Notes under the pieces: model-generated
The model's database searches: none
What the model was told of the DNA's origin: nothing
Seen by the model: only the letters and a program-made list of their open reading frames with translations
NCBI GenBank assembly: GCA_947476465.1
Contig: CANJQN010000006.1
Coordinates: 62,001-126,000, forward strand
DNA length: 64,000 nucleotides
Source: Comamonadaceae bacterium
GTDB taxonomy: Bacteria; Pseudomonadota; Gammaproteobacteria; Burkholderiales; Burkholderiaceae_C
Direction: 5' to 3'
In this document: positions 34,422-48,781 of the stretch, piece by piece
Position numbering within the stretch: position 1 is the first letter of the stretch
How the letters are laid out: every line of letters begins with the position of its first letter
Translations under genes and position numbers: made by a program

Positions 34422-34477
34422 AGTGTCAGGAGAGCAAGTGACGAGGCTGTGGCAGTTTCGTGGCGGTTCTATGACGC
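34422..34477 (-). promoter_or_regulatory. Four tandem Pho heptamers before the lipid-remodelling operon
   Basis: Reading the minus strand, GCGTCAT, CCGCCAC, CTGCCAC and TCGTCAC follow at exact 11-bp steps (34471-34477, 34460-34466, 34449-34455, 34438-34444) with 4-bp spacers. Each agrees with CTGTCAY at five or six of seven positions. Ten bases after the last lies GACACT (34422-34427), three of six to TATAAT. Direct repeats in this register are how PhoB dimers stack along DNA. The first gene starts 30 bp downstream of the -10. Confidence 0.65.
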
Positions 34478-34488
34478 CACAATCACGT

Positions 34489-35823
34489 TCAGCCCGCCTG
34501 GACTGCCTCCACCAGGCGCTGCGCGCAGGCGCGTGCCAGCCCTTCGTCGGCCGCCTCGACCATGACGCGCAGCACGGGTTCGGTGCCGCTGGGGCGGATC
34601 AGGACGCGGCCGGTCTCACCCAGTTGCGCCTCGACCTCGCGTTGGGCCTGGGCCAGCCGGGTGCTGGACTTCCAGTCCTGCCCGGGTTGCAGGCGCACGT
34701 TGAGCAGGGTCTGCGGGTACAGGCGCACCGGCTCCAGCAGCTGCGACAAGGTCTTGCCGCTGCGCATGCAGGCGTTGAGCACCTGCAAGGCGCTGACCAG
34801 GCCATCGCCCGTGGTGTGCTTGTCCAGCGCCAGCAGGTGGCCCGAGCCCTCACCGCCCAGCAGCCAGCCGCGCCGCTCGAGCTCTTCGAGCACATAGCGG
34901 TCGCCGACCTTGGCTCGCACGAACTCGACGCCGCGGCGGCGCAGCGCCAGCTCGACCGCCATATTGGTCATGAGCGTGCCGACCGTGCCGGGCACCGCCT
35001 CTCCGCGCGCAAGCCGATCGTCGACCATCAGGTACAGCAGCTCATCGCCGTTGTACAGGCGCCCCGCGCCATCGACCAGCAGCACGCGGTCGGCGTCGCC
35101 GTCGAGGGCGATGCCCAGGTGAGCGCCGCGCTCGCGCACGGTTCGCACCAGCGCCTCGGGATGGGTGGCGCCGACGTCGCGGTTGATGTTCAGGCCGTCG
35201 GGCGAGCAGCCGATGGGGATGACCTCGGCACCCAGTTCATGGAACACCAGCGGGGCGATCTGATAGGCCGCGCCGTTGGCGGCATCGACCACGATCTTCA
35301 TGCCGCGCAGGCTGAGGTTGGAATCGAAGGTGCTCTTGCAGAACTCGATGTAGCGGCCGGCGGCGTCGTCCAGGCGCCGGGCCTTGCCCAGGTTGGCCGA
35401 ATCGGCCCAGACCGGCGGCTCTTCGAGGGCGGCCTCGACGTCGTGCTCCCAGGCGTCTGGCAGCTTGGTGCCCTGCGCGCTGAAGAACTTGATGCCGTTG
35501 TCGGCAAAGGCGTTGTGGCTGGCGCTGATCACCACGCCCAGGCTGGCGCGCTGCGCGCGAGTGAGGTAGGCCACGCCAGGCGTGGGCAGCGGGCCCAGCA
35601 GGACCACGTCGACCCCGGCCGAGTTGAAGCCGGACTCGAGCGCGCTCTCGAGCATGTAGCCGGAGATGCGGGTGTCCTTGCCGATCAGGACGGTGGGGCG
35701 CGCCTGCGTGCGCTTGAGCACGCGGCCGACCGCATGGGCCAGGCGCAGGACGAAGTCGGGTGTGATGGGCGGCTGGCCCACGGTGCCGCGGATGCCGTCG
35801 GTGCCGAAATAGTGTCGAGTCAT
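34489..35823 (-). CDS. glmM: Phosphoglucosamine mutase GlmM
   Basis: A 444-residue alpha-D-phosphohexomutase. The active phosphoserine is S102 in [18 protein letters not shown], the Mg loop is [12 protein letters not shown], the sugar loop GGEGSGHLL, and the phosphate-binding loop [14 protein letters not shown]. It interconverts glucosamine 6- and 1-phosphate for cell-wall and LPS synthesis. Its ATG overlaps the folP stop (ATGA), the folP-glmM pairing usual in proteobacteria behind ftsH. The long antisense frame over it is a GC-rich shadow. Confidence 0.98.
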   Translation of the reverse strand: MTRHYFGTDGIRGTVGQPPITPDFVLRLAHAVGRVLKRTQARPTVLIGKDTRISGYMLESALESGFNSAGVDVVLLGPLPTPGVAYLTRAQRASLGVVISASHNAFADNGIKFFSAQGTKLPDAWEHDVEAALEEPPVWADSANLGKARRLDDAAGRYIEFCKSTFDSNLSLRGMKIVVDAANGAAYQIAPLVFHELGAEVIPIGCSPDGLNINRDVGATHPEALVRTVRERGAHLGIALDGDADRVLLVDGAGRLYNGDELLYLMVDDRLARGEAVPGTVGTLMTNMAVELALRRRGVEFVRAKVGDRYVLEELERRGWLLGGEGSGHLLALDKHTTGDGLVSALQVLNACMRSGKTLSQLLEPVRLYPQTLLNVRLQPGQDWKSSTRLAQAQREVEAQLGETGRVLIRPSGTEPVLRVMVEAADEGLARACAQRLVEAVQAG

Positions 35824-36677
35824 GGCTTGATTTTGCCGCTTTCGGGCGCGGCATTGGCCCGAACGGCCTGCAGGATTTTCAGGGCCGAGGCGGTTTCACG
35901 GACATCGTGCACGCGCACGATGTTTGCGCCGCGTTCGACCGCCAGCAAGGCGGCCGCGACGCTGGGCACCAGCCGCTCCTGCACGGAAAGGCCGGTCACC
36001 GCGCCCAATGAGGATTTACGGGACCAGCCAGCCAGCAACGGGTACCCGCTGGCCAACAATTCTTCCTGCCTGGCAAGCAGCGCGAAGTTCTGCGCCGGTG
36101 TCTTGCCAAACCCGATGCCCGGGTCCCAGCAGATGCGCTCGCGGGCCACCCCACGAGCGACCAGTGCGTCGGTGGACTGCTGCAGCAGGGCGCGCACCCG
36201 GGGCAGCGGGTCACCCTCCAGCGGCGCCAGTTGCATCGTTTTCGGCTCGCCGTGCATGTGCATCAGGCACACGCCGCAGGCCCCGTGCGCGGCCACCGCG
36301 TCGAAGCCGCCGGGTTGGCGCAGGGCCCATATGTCGTTGACGATGTCGGCGCCCAACGCCAGCACCTCGCGCATCAGCGCCGGCTTGTAGGTGTCGACGG
36401 AAACCGGCACGCCCAGGCGCAAGGCCTCACGCAATACGGGCAGCAGGCGGGCGCGTTCGTCTTCCAGCGACACCGGCGCCGTGCCGGGGCGGGTCGATTC
36501 GGCGCCCAGGTCCAGGATGTCGGCGCCCTCCTCGATCAGGCGCTCACAGTGGGCCAGTGCGGCGCGCACGTCCGCATGGCGGCCGCCGTCGGAGAAGGAA
36601 TCGGGGGTGAGATTGACAATGCCCATCACCTGCGGACGGGACAAGTCGATGCGAAAGCGGGTGGTCTGCCAGTGCAT
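35820..36677 (-). CDS. folP: Dihydropteroate synthase FolP
   Basis: A 285-residue TIM-barrel enzyme joining p-aminobenzoate to the pterin pyrophosphate. Diagnostic parts are [67 protein letters not shown] and RVHDVRET. Nothing is missing from these loops. It lies between an REP-like element and glmM, in the order ftsH-folP-glmM. Confidence 0.98.
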   Translation of the reverse strand: MHWQTTRFRIDLSRPQVMGIVNLTPDSFSDGGRHADVRAALAHCERLIEEGADILDLGAESTRPGTAPVSLEDERARLLPVLREALRLGVPVSVDTYKPALMREVLALGADIVNDIWALRQPGGFDAVAAHGACGVCLMHMHGEPKTMQLAPLEGDPLPRVRALLQQSTDALVARGVARERICWDPGIGFGKTPAQNFALLARQEELLASGYPLLAGWSRKSSLGAVTGLSVQERLVPSVAAALLAVERGANIVRVHDVRETASALKILQAVRANAAPESGKIKP

Positions 36678-36688
36678 GGGGTAACTTC

Positions 36689-36789
36689 GTCATACCCGCG
36701 AAGGCGGGTATCCAGGCGGCGCACTCGCAGGCAAGGCCCGTCGCGCCGAAGACACCTCGCTTCTGGATCCCCGCATTCGCGGGGATGAC
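36689..36789. repeat. REP/MITE-like element, copy 1 (between ftsH and folP)
   Basis: A 101-bp element whose ends are inverted copies: GTCATACCCGCGAAGGCGGG at the left and CGCGGGGATGAC at the right, each forming a local CCCGCGAAGGCGGG-type hairpin and linked by an inner TATCCAG/CTGGAT pair. A second copy is at 40018-40124. The GTCATTCCCGCG ends are common in many proteobacterial genomes. Confidence 0.85.
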
Positions 36790-36799
36790 GGGGACCCGT

Positions 36800-38710
<1,911 letters not shown>

Positions 38711-38829
38711 CTCAGTCTCCGGGAAGAGTACTTGCGCTACTTGTGGCCCATTCTAGGGGTTTCAAGCACACGGCCCATGCGAAATGGCTACAAGCCCCTT
38801 GCCGAAAGGGCAGCATCTCGTGTGGGGGG

Positions 38830-39492
38830 TCATTGCGGTCCGCGGGGGCCGATACCGACAATAAAAGTTTCTGAACTCTTGTCGCGCGAGGCCTTTGGTT
38901 TTATCGGCTTGACGATCCGGAAGCTCCCCTTGAAGAGTTTGACCAGCTGGCTGTAGCCGCTGCCATGAAACACCTTGGTGACAAGTGCCCCCTCGGGCTT
39001 GAGGTGGTTCTGGGAGAACTCGATCGCCAGCTCGACCACGTGCGCCATGCGGGCGGCGTCCGCCGACTCGATGCCCGACAGGTTGGGCGCCATGTCAGAC
39101 ACCACCACGTCGGCCTTGCGGCCGGCCATCGCCTCCACCACCCGAGCCAGCATCTCCGGTTCGCGGAAGTCGCCCTGGAGGAAGGTGACGCCCTCGACCG
39201 GCTCCATCGGCAGGATGTCGATCGCAATGATGGTGCCGTTGAGCTCGCCGACCGCCGCCCCCTCGGGCGACAGACGGCGCCGCACGTACTGGCTCCAGGC
39301 GCCGGGGGCCGAGCCCAGGTCTACCACCAGATGACCGGGCCGGATCAGGCTCAGGCTCTCGTCGATCTCCTTGAGCTTGTAGGCGGCGCGCGCGCGATAG
39401 CCCTCTTTCTTGGCGAGCTTCACATAGGGATCGTTGACATGGTCGTTCAACCAGGCCTTGTTCACCTTCTTGCTCTTGGATTTGACTTTCAT
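38830..39492 (-). CDS. rlmE: 23S rRNA 2'-O-ribose methyltransferase RlmE (FtsJ/RrmJ)
   Basis: A 220-residue Rossmann methyltransferase that modifies U2552 in 23S rRNA. It has [31 protein letters not shown] with the catalytic K (region), [24 protein letters not shown] (the catalytic D) and VTKVFHGSG (catalytic K). The start at 39492 has AGGAAGTGAG upstream; the frame is open far beyond, over the divergent yhbY. The gap of 119 bp to ftsH shows nothing I can identify. Confidence 0.97.
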   Translation of the reverse strand: MKVKSKSKKVNKAWLNDHVNDPYVKLAKKEGYRARAAYKLKEIDESLSLIRPGHLVVDLGSAPGAWSQYVRRRLSPEGAAVGELNGTIIAIDILPMEPVEGVTFLQGDFREPEMLARVVEAMAGRKADVVVSDMAPNLSGIESADAARMAHVVELAIEFSQNHLKPEGALVTKVFHGSGYSQLVKLFKGSFRIVKPIKPKASRDKSSETFIVGIGPRGPQ

Positions 39493-39520
39493 CTCACTTC
39501 CTTTGCCGCCTCCCGCTGAC

Positions 39521-39529
39521 TGGGATAAT
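39521..39529 (+). promoter_or_regulatory. Extended -10 directly before yhbY
   Basis: TGGGATAAT combines the TGn extension with GATAAT (39524-39529). The yhbY ATG begins seven bases after the hexamer, the distance at which transcription normally starts, so the mRNA may be leaderless. No good -35 is present, as is usual with extended -10 promoters. Confidence 0.4.
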
Positions 39530-39535
39530 AGGCGG

Positions 39536-40009
39536 ATGCCCGCTATCGAACTCACCATTGCCGAACGCAAGGCGCACCGCGCCGACGCCCACCACCTCGC
39601 CCCCGTGGTCATGATCGGCAACGACGGGTTGACACCCGCCGTCCAGAAAGAGACCGACGCCGCGCTCAGCGCGCACGGTCTCATCAAGATCCGCGTGCTG
39701 GGCGACGACCGCACCCAGCGCGAAGCCATCTACCAGCAACTGGCCGACGAACTCGGCGCCGCCCCCATCCAGCACATCGGCAAGCTGCTGGTGCTATGGC
39801 GCCCGAAGGCCGAAAAAGAAAAAACCGTCGACGAAGACCGCAAACCCGGTCCGCGCGACGTCAAGGTCCTCAAATACAGCAAGCGCGGCGGCCAGCGGCC
39901 CGAGGTAAAAACCCTGCGCGTGCTGGGCAACCAGCGCCTGACGCGCGGCGGGCAGGTCAAGCGCGCCAAGCCCAAGCAGAAGTCGGTGAAGAAGGGCCGG
40001 CTGGACTGA
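39536..40009 (+). CDS. yhbY: YhbY-family ribosome-associated RNA-binding protein
   Basis: A 157-residue protein whose first 95 residues form the CRS1-YhbY (CRM) domain: [29 protein letters not shown], then [14 protein letters not shown] and the [13 protein letters not shown] end. The remaining 60 residues are a basic tail. The family binds pre-50S particles. It is divergent from rlmE, the usual arrangement in proteobacteria. The ATG is chosen by family fit; no Shine-Dalgarno at proper distance is seen. Confidence 0.93.
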   Translation: MPAIELTIAERKAHRADAHHLAPVVMIGNDGLTPAVQKETDAALSAHGLIKIRVLGDDRTQREAIYQQLADELGAAPIQHIGKLLVLWRPKAEKEKTVDEDRKPGPRDVKVLKYSKRGGQRPEVKTLRVLGNQRLTRGGQVKRAKPKQKSVKKGRLD

Positions 40010-40017
40010 GCGAACTC

Positions 40018-40124
40018 GTCATTCCCGCGAAGGCGGGAATCCAGGCCCGGGCCGGGCGTAGCAACGGCCCGTCTCGCGCGCCGGTCGCACCTAGCGCCTG
40101 GATCCCCGCCTTCGCGGGGATGAC
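40018..40124. repeat. REP/MITE-like element, copy 2 (after yhbY)
   Basis: A 107-bp element with ends GTCATTCCCGCGAAGGCGGG and CGCGGGGATGAC in inverted orientation, and inner AATCCAG/CTGGATC. Same architecture as 36689-36789, with a different centre. It fills the space between the convergent yhbY and the DUF4149 gene and may serve as a bidirectional transcript end. Confidence 0.85.
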
Positions 40125-40130
40125 GGCCCC

Positions 40131-40547
40131 TTAGTGCCTTGCTCCCACCCTCCACAACACCGCCCCGGCGCACACCCACTGCAGCGCGAACATCACGCTG
40201 CCCACGCTGTGCCACAGCTTCAGGTCTTGGCGCGCCATGATCTTCGGTGCCACGCCGAATTCCACCAGCAGCGCCAGCAGCATCCCGGTCACTACGAGCA
40301 TCAGCACGCCACCCATCGCGTCCATGCTGACCGATTCCTCGCGCCCCCGAATCACCATCAGCAGCACCAGCCCGCTGCCCAGGGCCACCCAGGTCTGCGC
40401 GGAAAAGAGCTTGGCTGCCATGCCCCCTGCCATCGCTGGCGAAGGCAGGTTCGCAAACAGCAAGGGCACCACCCACGCCCCCACGGCCGTCAGGCTGCCC
40501 CACCACAGGGCGGCGGCGAACAAGGCCAATCGGGCATGCCTGGTCAC
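40131..40547 (-). CDS. DUF4149 membrane protein
   Basis: A 138-residue hydrophobic protein with four predicted membrane helices (about 5-27, 48-65, 77-97, 115-132). It matches in layout the DUF4149 group, which often lies beside greA and yhbY in Burkholderiales. The start is GTG (MTRHARLALFAAALWWGSL). No catalytic motif is seen and function is unknown. It is 17 bp after greA on the same strand. Confidence 0.85.
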   Translation of the reverse strand: MTRHARLALFAAALWWGSLTAVGAWVVPLLFANLPSPAMAGGMAAKLFSAQTWVALGSGLVLLMVIRGREESVSMDAMGGVLMLVVTGMLLALLVEFGVAPKIMARQDLKLWHSVGSVMFALQWVCAGAVLWRVGARH

Positions 40548-40564
40548 GGCGTCGTTCAGGGGTG

Positions 40565-41041
40565 TCAGATGTACTTGACCGACATGATTTCGTAGCGCCG
40601 AAGTCCGGCGGGCGCCTGCACCTCGGCGGTATCGCCCTCTTCCTTGCCGATCAGCGCGCGGGCGATGGGGCTGGAGATGTTGATCAGGCCCAGCTTCAGG
40701 TCGGCCTCGTCTTCGCCCACGATCTGGTAGGTGACATGGTCGCCCGAGTCTTCGTCTTCCAGCTCGACGGTGGCGCCGAACACCACCCTGCCGTCGGCAT
40801 GCACTGTGGCCGGATCGATCACCTGGGCCGCCGACAGCTTGCCCTCGACCTCCTGGATGCGGCCTTCGATGAAGCCCTGGCGGTCCTTGGCGGCCTCGTA
40901 TTCGGCGTTCTCGGACAAATCGCCCTGCGCACGCGCCTCGGCGATGGCGTTGATCACCCAGGGGCGGTCGACGGTCTTGAGCTTGTGCAGTTCAGCCTTG
41001 AGCTTTTCGGCGCCGCGCTTGGTCAGGGGAATGGTGGCCAT
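40565..41041 (-). CDS. greA: Transcription elongation factor GreA
   Basis: A 158-residue factor made of an N-terminal coiled coil with the acidic tip ([16 protein letters not shown]) and a C-terminal FKBP-like domain ([20 protein letters not shown], ending EIMSVKYI). It stimulates RNA cleavage in backtracked polymerase. The start at 41041 ([14 protein letters not shown]) fits the family; the frame extends 11 codons upstream without homology. It follows carB, with a probable terminator between them. Confidence 0.98.
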   Translation of the reverse strand: MATIPLTKRGAEKLKAELHKLKTVDRPWVINAIAEARAQGDLSENAEYEAAKDRQGFIEGRIQEVEGKLSAAQVIDPATVHADGRVVFGATVELEDEDSGDHVTYQIVGEDEADLKLGLINISSPIARALIGKEEGDTAEVQAPAGLRRYEIMSVKYI

Positions 41042-41081
41042 GTCTCGATCAATCGTTGAATTTGTTGAATCCAAAAGCGAA

Positions 41082-41107
41082 ACCGCCGGCAGTTGCCAGC
41101 CGGCGGT
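41082..41107 (-). terminator. Intrinsic terminator after carB
   Basis: A perfect 9-bp stem ACCGCCGGC/GCCGGCGGT with an 8-base loop lies between carB and greA. On the minus strand it is followed by TTTCGCTTTT, a usable T-rich tail. It probably ends the carAB transcript, with greA then using its own promoter. Confidence 0.65.
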
Positions 41108-41136
41108 ATTACCCGGCGATTATGCCGTCAACCGAC

Positions 41137-44421
<3,285 letters not shown>

Positions 44422-44433
44422 GGTCTCGGCTCT

Positions 44434-45603
44434 TTACGTCTTGGCTTGGTCCATCAGGCCGGTGAACCGGTCGAACAGGTAGCCGATGTCATGCGGGCCG
44501 GGCGAGGCCTCTGGGTGGCCCTGGAAGCAGAAGGCGGGCTTGTCGGTGCGGGCCAGGCCCTGCAGGGTGCCGTCGAACAGGCTGACGTGCGTGGCGCGCA
44601 GGTTGGCCGGCAGGGTCTTTTCATCCACCGCGAAGCCGTGGTTCTGGCTGGTGATGGACACACGGCCGGTGTCCAGGTCTTTGACCGGATGGTTGGCGCC
44701 GTGGTGGCCGAACTTCATCTTGTAGGTGCTGGCGCCCGAAGCCAGGGCCATGATCTGGTGGCCCAGGCAGATGCCGAATGTGGGCAGGCCGTCCTCGATC
44801 AGTTCGCGCGTGGCCTCGATGGCGTAGTCGCAGGGTTGCGGGTCGCCAGGGCCATTGGACAGGAACACACCGTCGGGGTTTAGCTTGCGCACCTCGGTGG
44901 CGGGCGTCTGCGCCGGCACCACCGTCACCCTGCAACCGCGCTCGGCCAGCATGCGCAGGATGTTGCGCTTGACGCCGAAGTCATAGGCCACCACGTGCAA
45001 GCGTGGGTTCTCGAGCTTGCCGTAACCGCTGCCAAGCTGCCACTCGGTCTCGCTCCACTCGTAGGGCGCGCGGGCCGAGACCACCTTGGCCAGATCCAGC
45101 CCGCTCATGGACGGCGCCTTGCGGGCCTGCGCCAACGCGTCGTCGATCAGCGCCGGCGTGACCTGCTGGCCCGCTGGCAGCCCCACGATGCAACCGTTTT
45201 GCGCGCCCTGGGTGCGCAGGATGCGGGTGAGCTTGCGGGTGTCGATGTCAGAGATGGCGACGGTACCCTCGCGGCGCAGGTACTCGGGCAGTGTGAGGGT
45301 GGCGCGGAAGTTGGACGCCACCAGGGGCAGGTCGCGGATGATCAGGCCCGCGGCGTGGACCTTGCTGGCTTCGACGTCTTCCTCGTTGACCCCGGTGTTG
45401 CCGATGTGCGGATACGTGAGCGTCACGATCTGCTGCTCGTAGCTGGGGTCGGTGAGGATTTCCTGGTAACCGGTCATGGCCGTGTTGAACACGACTTCGC
45501 CGGTGGTGGAGCCGGTGGCTCCGATCGAATTGCCAACAAAGACCGTGCCGTCTGCGAGCGCCAGGATGGCGGAAGGCTGCGAGGCCTGTTGAGACAAAAG
45601 CAC
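44434..45603 (-). CDS. carA: Carbamoyl-phosphate synthase small subunit
   Basis: A 389-residue glutaminase subunit. The N-terminal domain has [27 protein letters not shown] (region) and the class-I amidotransferase triad is in [10 protein letters not shown] (Cys nucleophile) and a late His-x-Glu ([11 protein letters not shown]). The start is set at GTG 45603, preceded by GGAGAACCCA at good distance. A TTG at 45636 would add 11 residues without a ribosome site. Confidence 0.97.
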   Translation of the reverse strand: MLLSQQASQPSAILALADGTVFVGNSIGATGSTTGEVVFNTAMTGYQEILTDPSYEQQIVTLTYPHIGNTGVNEEDVEASKVHAAGLIIRDLPLVASNFRATLTLPEYLRREGTVAISDIDTRKLTRILRTQGAQNGCIVGLPAGQQVTPALIDDALAQARKAPSMSGLDLAKVVSARAPYEWSETEWQLGSGYGKLENPRLHVVAYDFGVKRNILRMLAERGCRVTVVPAQTPATEVRKLNPDGVFLSNGPGDPQPCDYAIEATRELIEDGLPTFGICLGHQIMALASGASTYKMKFGHHGANHPVKDLDTGRVSITSQNHGFAVDEKTLPANLRATHVSLFDGTLQGLARTDKPAFCFQGHPEASPGPHDIGYLFDRFTGLMDQAKT

Positions 45604-45730
45604 TGGGTTCTCCGGATGGATGTCGGGTACGCCCAAACGCGTGCCGAGAGCGGGTGTCTCGATCTTGCTTTTGTTCAGGGAGAAAGCTGCGGCTGCGCTA
45701 GGCGTACAGGTTGATGCGGGAAAGCCCTTG

Positions 45731-45736
45731 ATTATA
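45731..45736 (-). promoter_or_regulatory. Candidate -10 of the carAB promoter
   Basis: A perfect TATAAT lies on the minus strand, about 130 bases before the carA start. No convincing -35 or TGn extension is present. The implied leader of about 120 bases contains no recognisable riboswitch. Confidence 0.4.
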
Positions 45737-45788
45737 GCGTTCGAGGGTCATGCCCCCGCATCCGAAAAGGGTGCGCGCGCGTCGGCCA

Positions 45789-47189
45789 TCAGGCGTGCCG
45801 TCCCGCAGCCACCAGGTGGTCGGCATCCTGGGCGAATTGCCGGCGCAGGGGCGCACTGATGCGGTCGTCCGAGGCGGCTCTGCGCCAGAAAGCCATTGCC
45901 GCCTCGAAGGCATGGTGCCAGGCGACACGTTGCGCCGGCAGTGGCAAGGGCGGCTCAAAGGCACGCGGCGGCACCTCGCCCCCGGGCAAGGGCGCGTACA
46001 TCATTGGCAGCATGTCGTAAGCCGGCGCCAGCCGAAAGCCCTTGGCCGTGGGTCGAAAACTCAGGTTGCCGGCATGCATGTCGGTGTTGCCGATCAGGCG
46101 CCCGAACCACCACAGGCGTGCGACGCGGGCGACATCGTCCGCATCGAGCCAACCCTGCACCTGCAGCCGGCGGGCGACGGCCGGCCAGTCGCCCGCCGGC
46201 AGGCCCAGCAGCGCGTCATTGAGAGATTCGAGCGTGCACAGCGCGCTCCGGCCGAAATCGCCATGGCGGTCGAAGCGCTCGAGCTCCAGGAACGTTCGCC
46301 CGCCGTGCCGCAGCAGCCGGCTGCGCGCCGCATCCAGCCCGGCCGGGCCGGACAATGTCTCAAGGGCAAGATGCTCGCAGACCAGCAAGTCGGCCCAGCG
46401 CCGCACCGACGCGGAGTCGTCCGAGCCCGAGAACTTCACCAGCACATGCGCGGTATCGCCAGCGGCGCCGGAGGCCAGGGCCCGCCGCGCCGCGAACTTG
46501 GGAAATTCGCCTGCGGCGCTGGAGCCTGGCACGCCGCCCGTCACCGCCTGCTCGGCCAACCCGGCGTAGGCCGCCGCGATGCTGTCGTCCGGCAGGGGCG
46601 GCGCCAAGGTCCGGCGCCATGCCTGCCACTGCGCGTAGGCCTCATCGCCCACGATCAGGTTGCCGCTCGCATCCCAGCCTCGCTGCAGCAGCACATGAAG
46701 GATGTCGTCGTCGCCCCACTCACCAGGATCGGGCGAGACCCCCAATGACCGGTGTTCCAGGCGAGCGAACGCCCGGCCCATGTACCCCTGCGGCCGCATG
46801 TCGTACAGAAGGTATGGCAGACCGGGCCACCAGCCGTCCCGGCATTCCTCTGGCACCGGCCAGGCCGCGTCCTGCGGCGCGATCCAGCTTCCCTCGGGCC
46901 GCACCAGTGACAAGGCCCCCGCCTGGGCGGCTTGGCCATCCTCGTCGACGGCATAGAGGGGCCACTGCGCCAATTGACCCCGCAGGCCGCGGCGCAGGCC
47001 ATAACGCGTGCGGCGCGCGCGACCGGCCACGATGAGCTCGTCCCCGGGCATGTTGGCCAGCAGCCGATGCACCGTTGGAATGCTCATGCCCAGCGCCTTC
47101 GCCAGCACGGCGGCGCTGGCAGGCGCCTGCCGCGCGAGCGCGGTACGCAGACCCTGCAGGGGATCCGGGTCAACGAAGGTGGGTCGCAT
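45789..47189 (-). CDS. yjjJ: HipA-family toxin/kinase YjjJ
   Basis: A 466-residue solo HipA-type protein. Residues about 15-65 form a helix-turn-helix (SAAVLAKALGMSIPTVHRLLANM), so the DNA-binding part normally supplied by HipB is fused. The kinase part shows VLVKFSG, CEHLALETL, LELERFDRHG, the catalytic loop NTDMHAGN (D370, N375) and the metal-binding D392 (APAYDMLP), all intact. HipA kinases phosphorylate glutamyl-tRNA synthetase or other targets; the YjjJ target is not settled. No hipB-like gene is adjacent. Two TGAG...CTCA palindromes lie in its AT-rich upstream region. Confidence 0.9.
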   Translation of the reverse strand: MRPTFVDPDPLQGLRTALARQAPASAAVLAKALGMSIPTVHRLLANMPGDELIVAGRARRTRYGLRRGLRGQLAQWPLYAVDEDGQAAQAGALSLVRPEGSWIAPQDAAWPVPEECRDGWWPGLPYLLYDMRPQGYMGRAFARLEHRSLGVSPDPGEWGDDDILHVLLQRGWDASGNLIVGDEAYAQWQAWRRTLAPPLPDDSIAAAYAGLAEQAVTGGVPGSSAAGEFPKFAARRALASGAAGDTAHVLVKFSGSDDSASVRRWADLLVCEHLALETLSGPAGLDAARSRLLRHGGRTFLELERFDRHGDFGRSALCTLESLNDALLGLPAGDWPAVARRLQVQGWLDADDVARVARLWWFGRLIGNTDMHAGNLSFRPTAKGFRLAPAYDMLPMMYAPLPGGEVPPRAFEPPLPLPAQRVAWHHAFEAAMAFWRRAASDDRISAPLRRQFAQDADHLVAAGRHA

Positions 47190-47199
47190 GATGAGATTC

Positions 47200-47217
47200 C
47201 TGAGAAGATTTTCTCAG
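47200..47217. promoter_or_regulatory. Proximal palindrome before yjjJ
   Basis: CTGAGAA-GATT-TTCTCAG, a perfect 7-bp inverted repeat, lies 10 bp before the yjjJ ATG. It overlaps the Shine-Dalgarno (AGGA on the minus strand). Two GATAAT -10-like elements lie just upstream. Binding of the YjjJ helix-turn-helix here would block its own expression. Confidence 0.6.
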
Positions 47218-47277
47218 AAATTATCATTCATTATCAATTGCTTAGAGCAAATTGTCCGGGGATCTTGAAAAGATTTT

Positions 47278-47291
47278 TGAGGATATTCTCA
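47278..47291. promoter_or_regulatory. Distal palindrome before yjjJ
   Basis: TGAGGATATTCTCA shares the TGAG/CTCA arms and GAT centre with the proximal site and lies 61 bp further upstream, touching the stop codon of the methyltransferase gene. Paired operators of this sort are typical of HipB-regulated promoters. Confidence 0.45.
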
Positions 47292-48062
47292 CCCCCGGCC
47301 GACTGCGCTCGCGTACAGGCAGATGGCCGCCGCGCCGGCGACATTGAGCGATTCTTCACCGCCGGGCTGGGCGATGCGCAGGGCCAGGGTGGCGCGGGCG
47401 GCCAGCTCGGGGCTGACGCCCTGCCCTTCGTGCCCCAGCGCCCAGGCGCAGGGCCAAGGCAGCCGGGCCTGGTGCAGCAGCTCGCCCTGATGGGAGCTGG
47501 TGGTCAGCAAGGGTACGTCCAGAAGCGCCACCTCGGCCATGCTGGCGCCCTCGATCAGTTGCAAGGCGAAATGGGCCCCCATGCCGGCACGCAGCACCTT
47601 GGGCGACCAGAGCGCGGCCGTGCCCTTGAGCGCAATGACCTGCCGGAAACCGAAGGCCGAGGCACTGCGCAGGATGGCGCCCACATTGCCGGCATCTTGC
47701 AGGCGATCGAGCACCAGGCTCGGCGTGGCGGGCTCCAGTGCCGGCGGCACGGGCAGGGGCATGACAAAACCCATGCGGGCGGGGGATTCGAGCCCGCTCA
47801 GGCCCTCGAACAGCGCGTCGTCGACCACGACGGTGCGCTCGGCGGCGGCAGCCAGCTCGGGCAGCGCCTGCGCCCAGGCGGATTCGGCAAATACCGCCGT
47901 TTGAGGTCGCTGACCGCGGGCTAGCGCGGCGCGGCACAGGTGGTCGCCCTCGATCCAGACCTGCCCCAGCCGCCGATAGGCCGTTCCGTCCTGCGCCAGC
48001 CGGCGAAGTTGCTTGAGCAAAGCGTTGTCCCGCGAGCTGATGCGAATGACCTCCTCGGTCAT
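47289..48062 (-). CDS. TrmH/SpoU-family RNA 2'-O-methyltransferase
   Basis: A 257-residue SPOUT methyltransferase. A substrate-binding N-terminal domain ([19 protein letters not shown]) precedes the knotted catalytic domain with [23 protein letters not shown] (region), [13 protein letters not shown] and the closing [12 protein letters not shown], where SLNVAGAAA forms the SAM-binding knot. The start at 48062 overlaps the rnhB stop. The RNA target is not known. Its stop lies inside the yjjJ upstream region. Confidence 0.93.
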   Translation of the reverse strand: MTEEVIRISSRDNALLKQLRRLAQDGTAYRRLGQVWIEGDHLCRAALARGQRPQTAVFAESAWAQALPELAAAAERTVVVDDALFEGLSGLESPARMGFVMPLPVPPALEPATPSLVLDRLQDAGNVGAILRSASAFGFRQVIALKGTAALWSPKVLRAGMGAHFALQLIEGASMAEVALLDVPLLTTSSHQGELLHQARLPWPCAWALGHEGQGVSPELAARATLALRIAQPGGEESLNVAGAAAICLYASAVGRG

Positions 48063-48781
48063 GCCGCGAGCCGATCGTCCCGCCCAGCGCCTTGCGCCAG
48101 CAGCGCGGCCGCGACAGGCGCGAAGAAGCGGCGATGGTGCGGGCAAGCGCCGTGGCGTTGCAGCGCTTCGAGGTGCTCACGGGTGCCGTAGCCCTTGTGC
48201 CCAGCAAAACCGTACTGCGGAAACTCCTCGTGCATGGCCTTGCACAGCCGATCGCGGTGGACCTTGGCGAGAATCGACGCGGCCGAGATCGATCGCACGA
48301 GCGCGTCGCCGCCGACCACCGCCTCGGCCAGCACGTCGATGCACGGCAGCCGGTTGCCGTCGACCAGGACCTTGGCCGGCTTGAGCCGCAAGCCCTCCAC
48401 GGCGCGCTTCATGGCCAGCATCGTGGCCTGCAGGATGTTCAGTTCGTCGATCTCCTGGACGCTGGCCAGGGCGACGGAGCAGCACAGGGCCTTTTCCATG
48501 ATGCGGTCGTACAGGCGTTCGCGCTGCAAGGCCGTGAGCACCTTGGAATCGGCCAGCCCCTGGATGCGGCGGCTGTCGTCGAGGATGACGGCGGCGGCCA
48601 CCACCGGCCCGGCCAGCGGGCCGCGGCCGGCTTCGTCGACACCGGCGACCAGGCCGGTGGTAACCCAGTCGAACACGGACTGCGGGTACTTGCGGCGTGG
48701 CGCTCGGCGGGGCCTGGGCGCGGGCACGGGCGCTTCGGGCAAGCCGGGAAGCTCAGGGCTGAAGGACTTGGGCGATGGCAT
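48059..48781 (-). CDS. rnhB: Ribonuclease HII
   Basis: A 240-residue nuclease that nicks RNA in RNA-DNA hybrids. The catalytic acids are in [16 protein letters not shown] (D and E), [10 protein letters not shown] and a late [13 protein letters not shown]. The ATG at 48781 lies 29 bases inside the end of lpxB, so translation is probably coupled. About 35 basic and Pro-rich residues precede the catalytic domain, more than in E. coli, so a later start is possible but none with ATG is seen. Confidence 0.95.
   Translation of the reverse strand: MPSPKSFSPELPGLPEAPVPAPRPRRAPRRKYPQSVFDWVTTGLVAGVDEAGRGPLAGPVVAAAVILDDSRRIQGLADSKVLTALQRERLYDRIMEKALCCSVALASVQEIDELNILQATMLAMKRAVEGLRLKPAKVLVDGNRLPCIDVLAEAVVGGDALVRSISAASILAKVHRDRLCKAMHEEFPQYGFAGHKGYGTREHLEALQRHGACPHHRRFFAPVAAALLAQGAGRDDRLAA

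Noticed and set aside
34407..34429. CTGACAC and CTGACAT direct repeats (9-bp step) just before the OlsB-like gene
   Set aside because: The step does not fit PhoB (11 bp), and they lie downstream of the predicted -10. I could not tie them to any known site.
34414..36390. 658-codon plus-strand open frame over glmM and folP
   Set aside because: It is antisense to two certain genes, has the composition of a GC-rich shadow frame and no recognisable domain.
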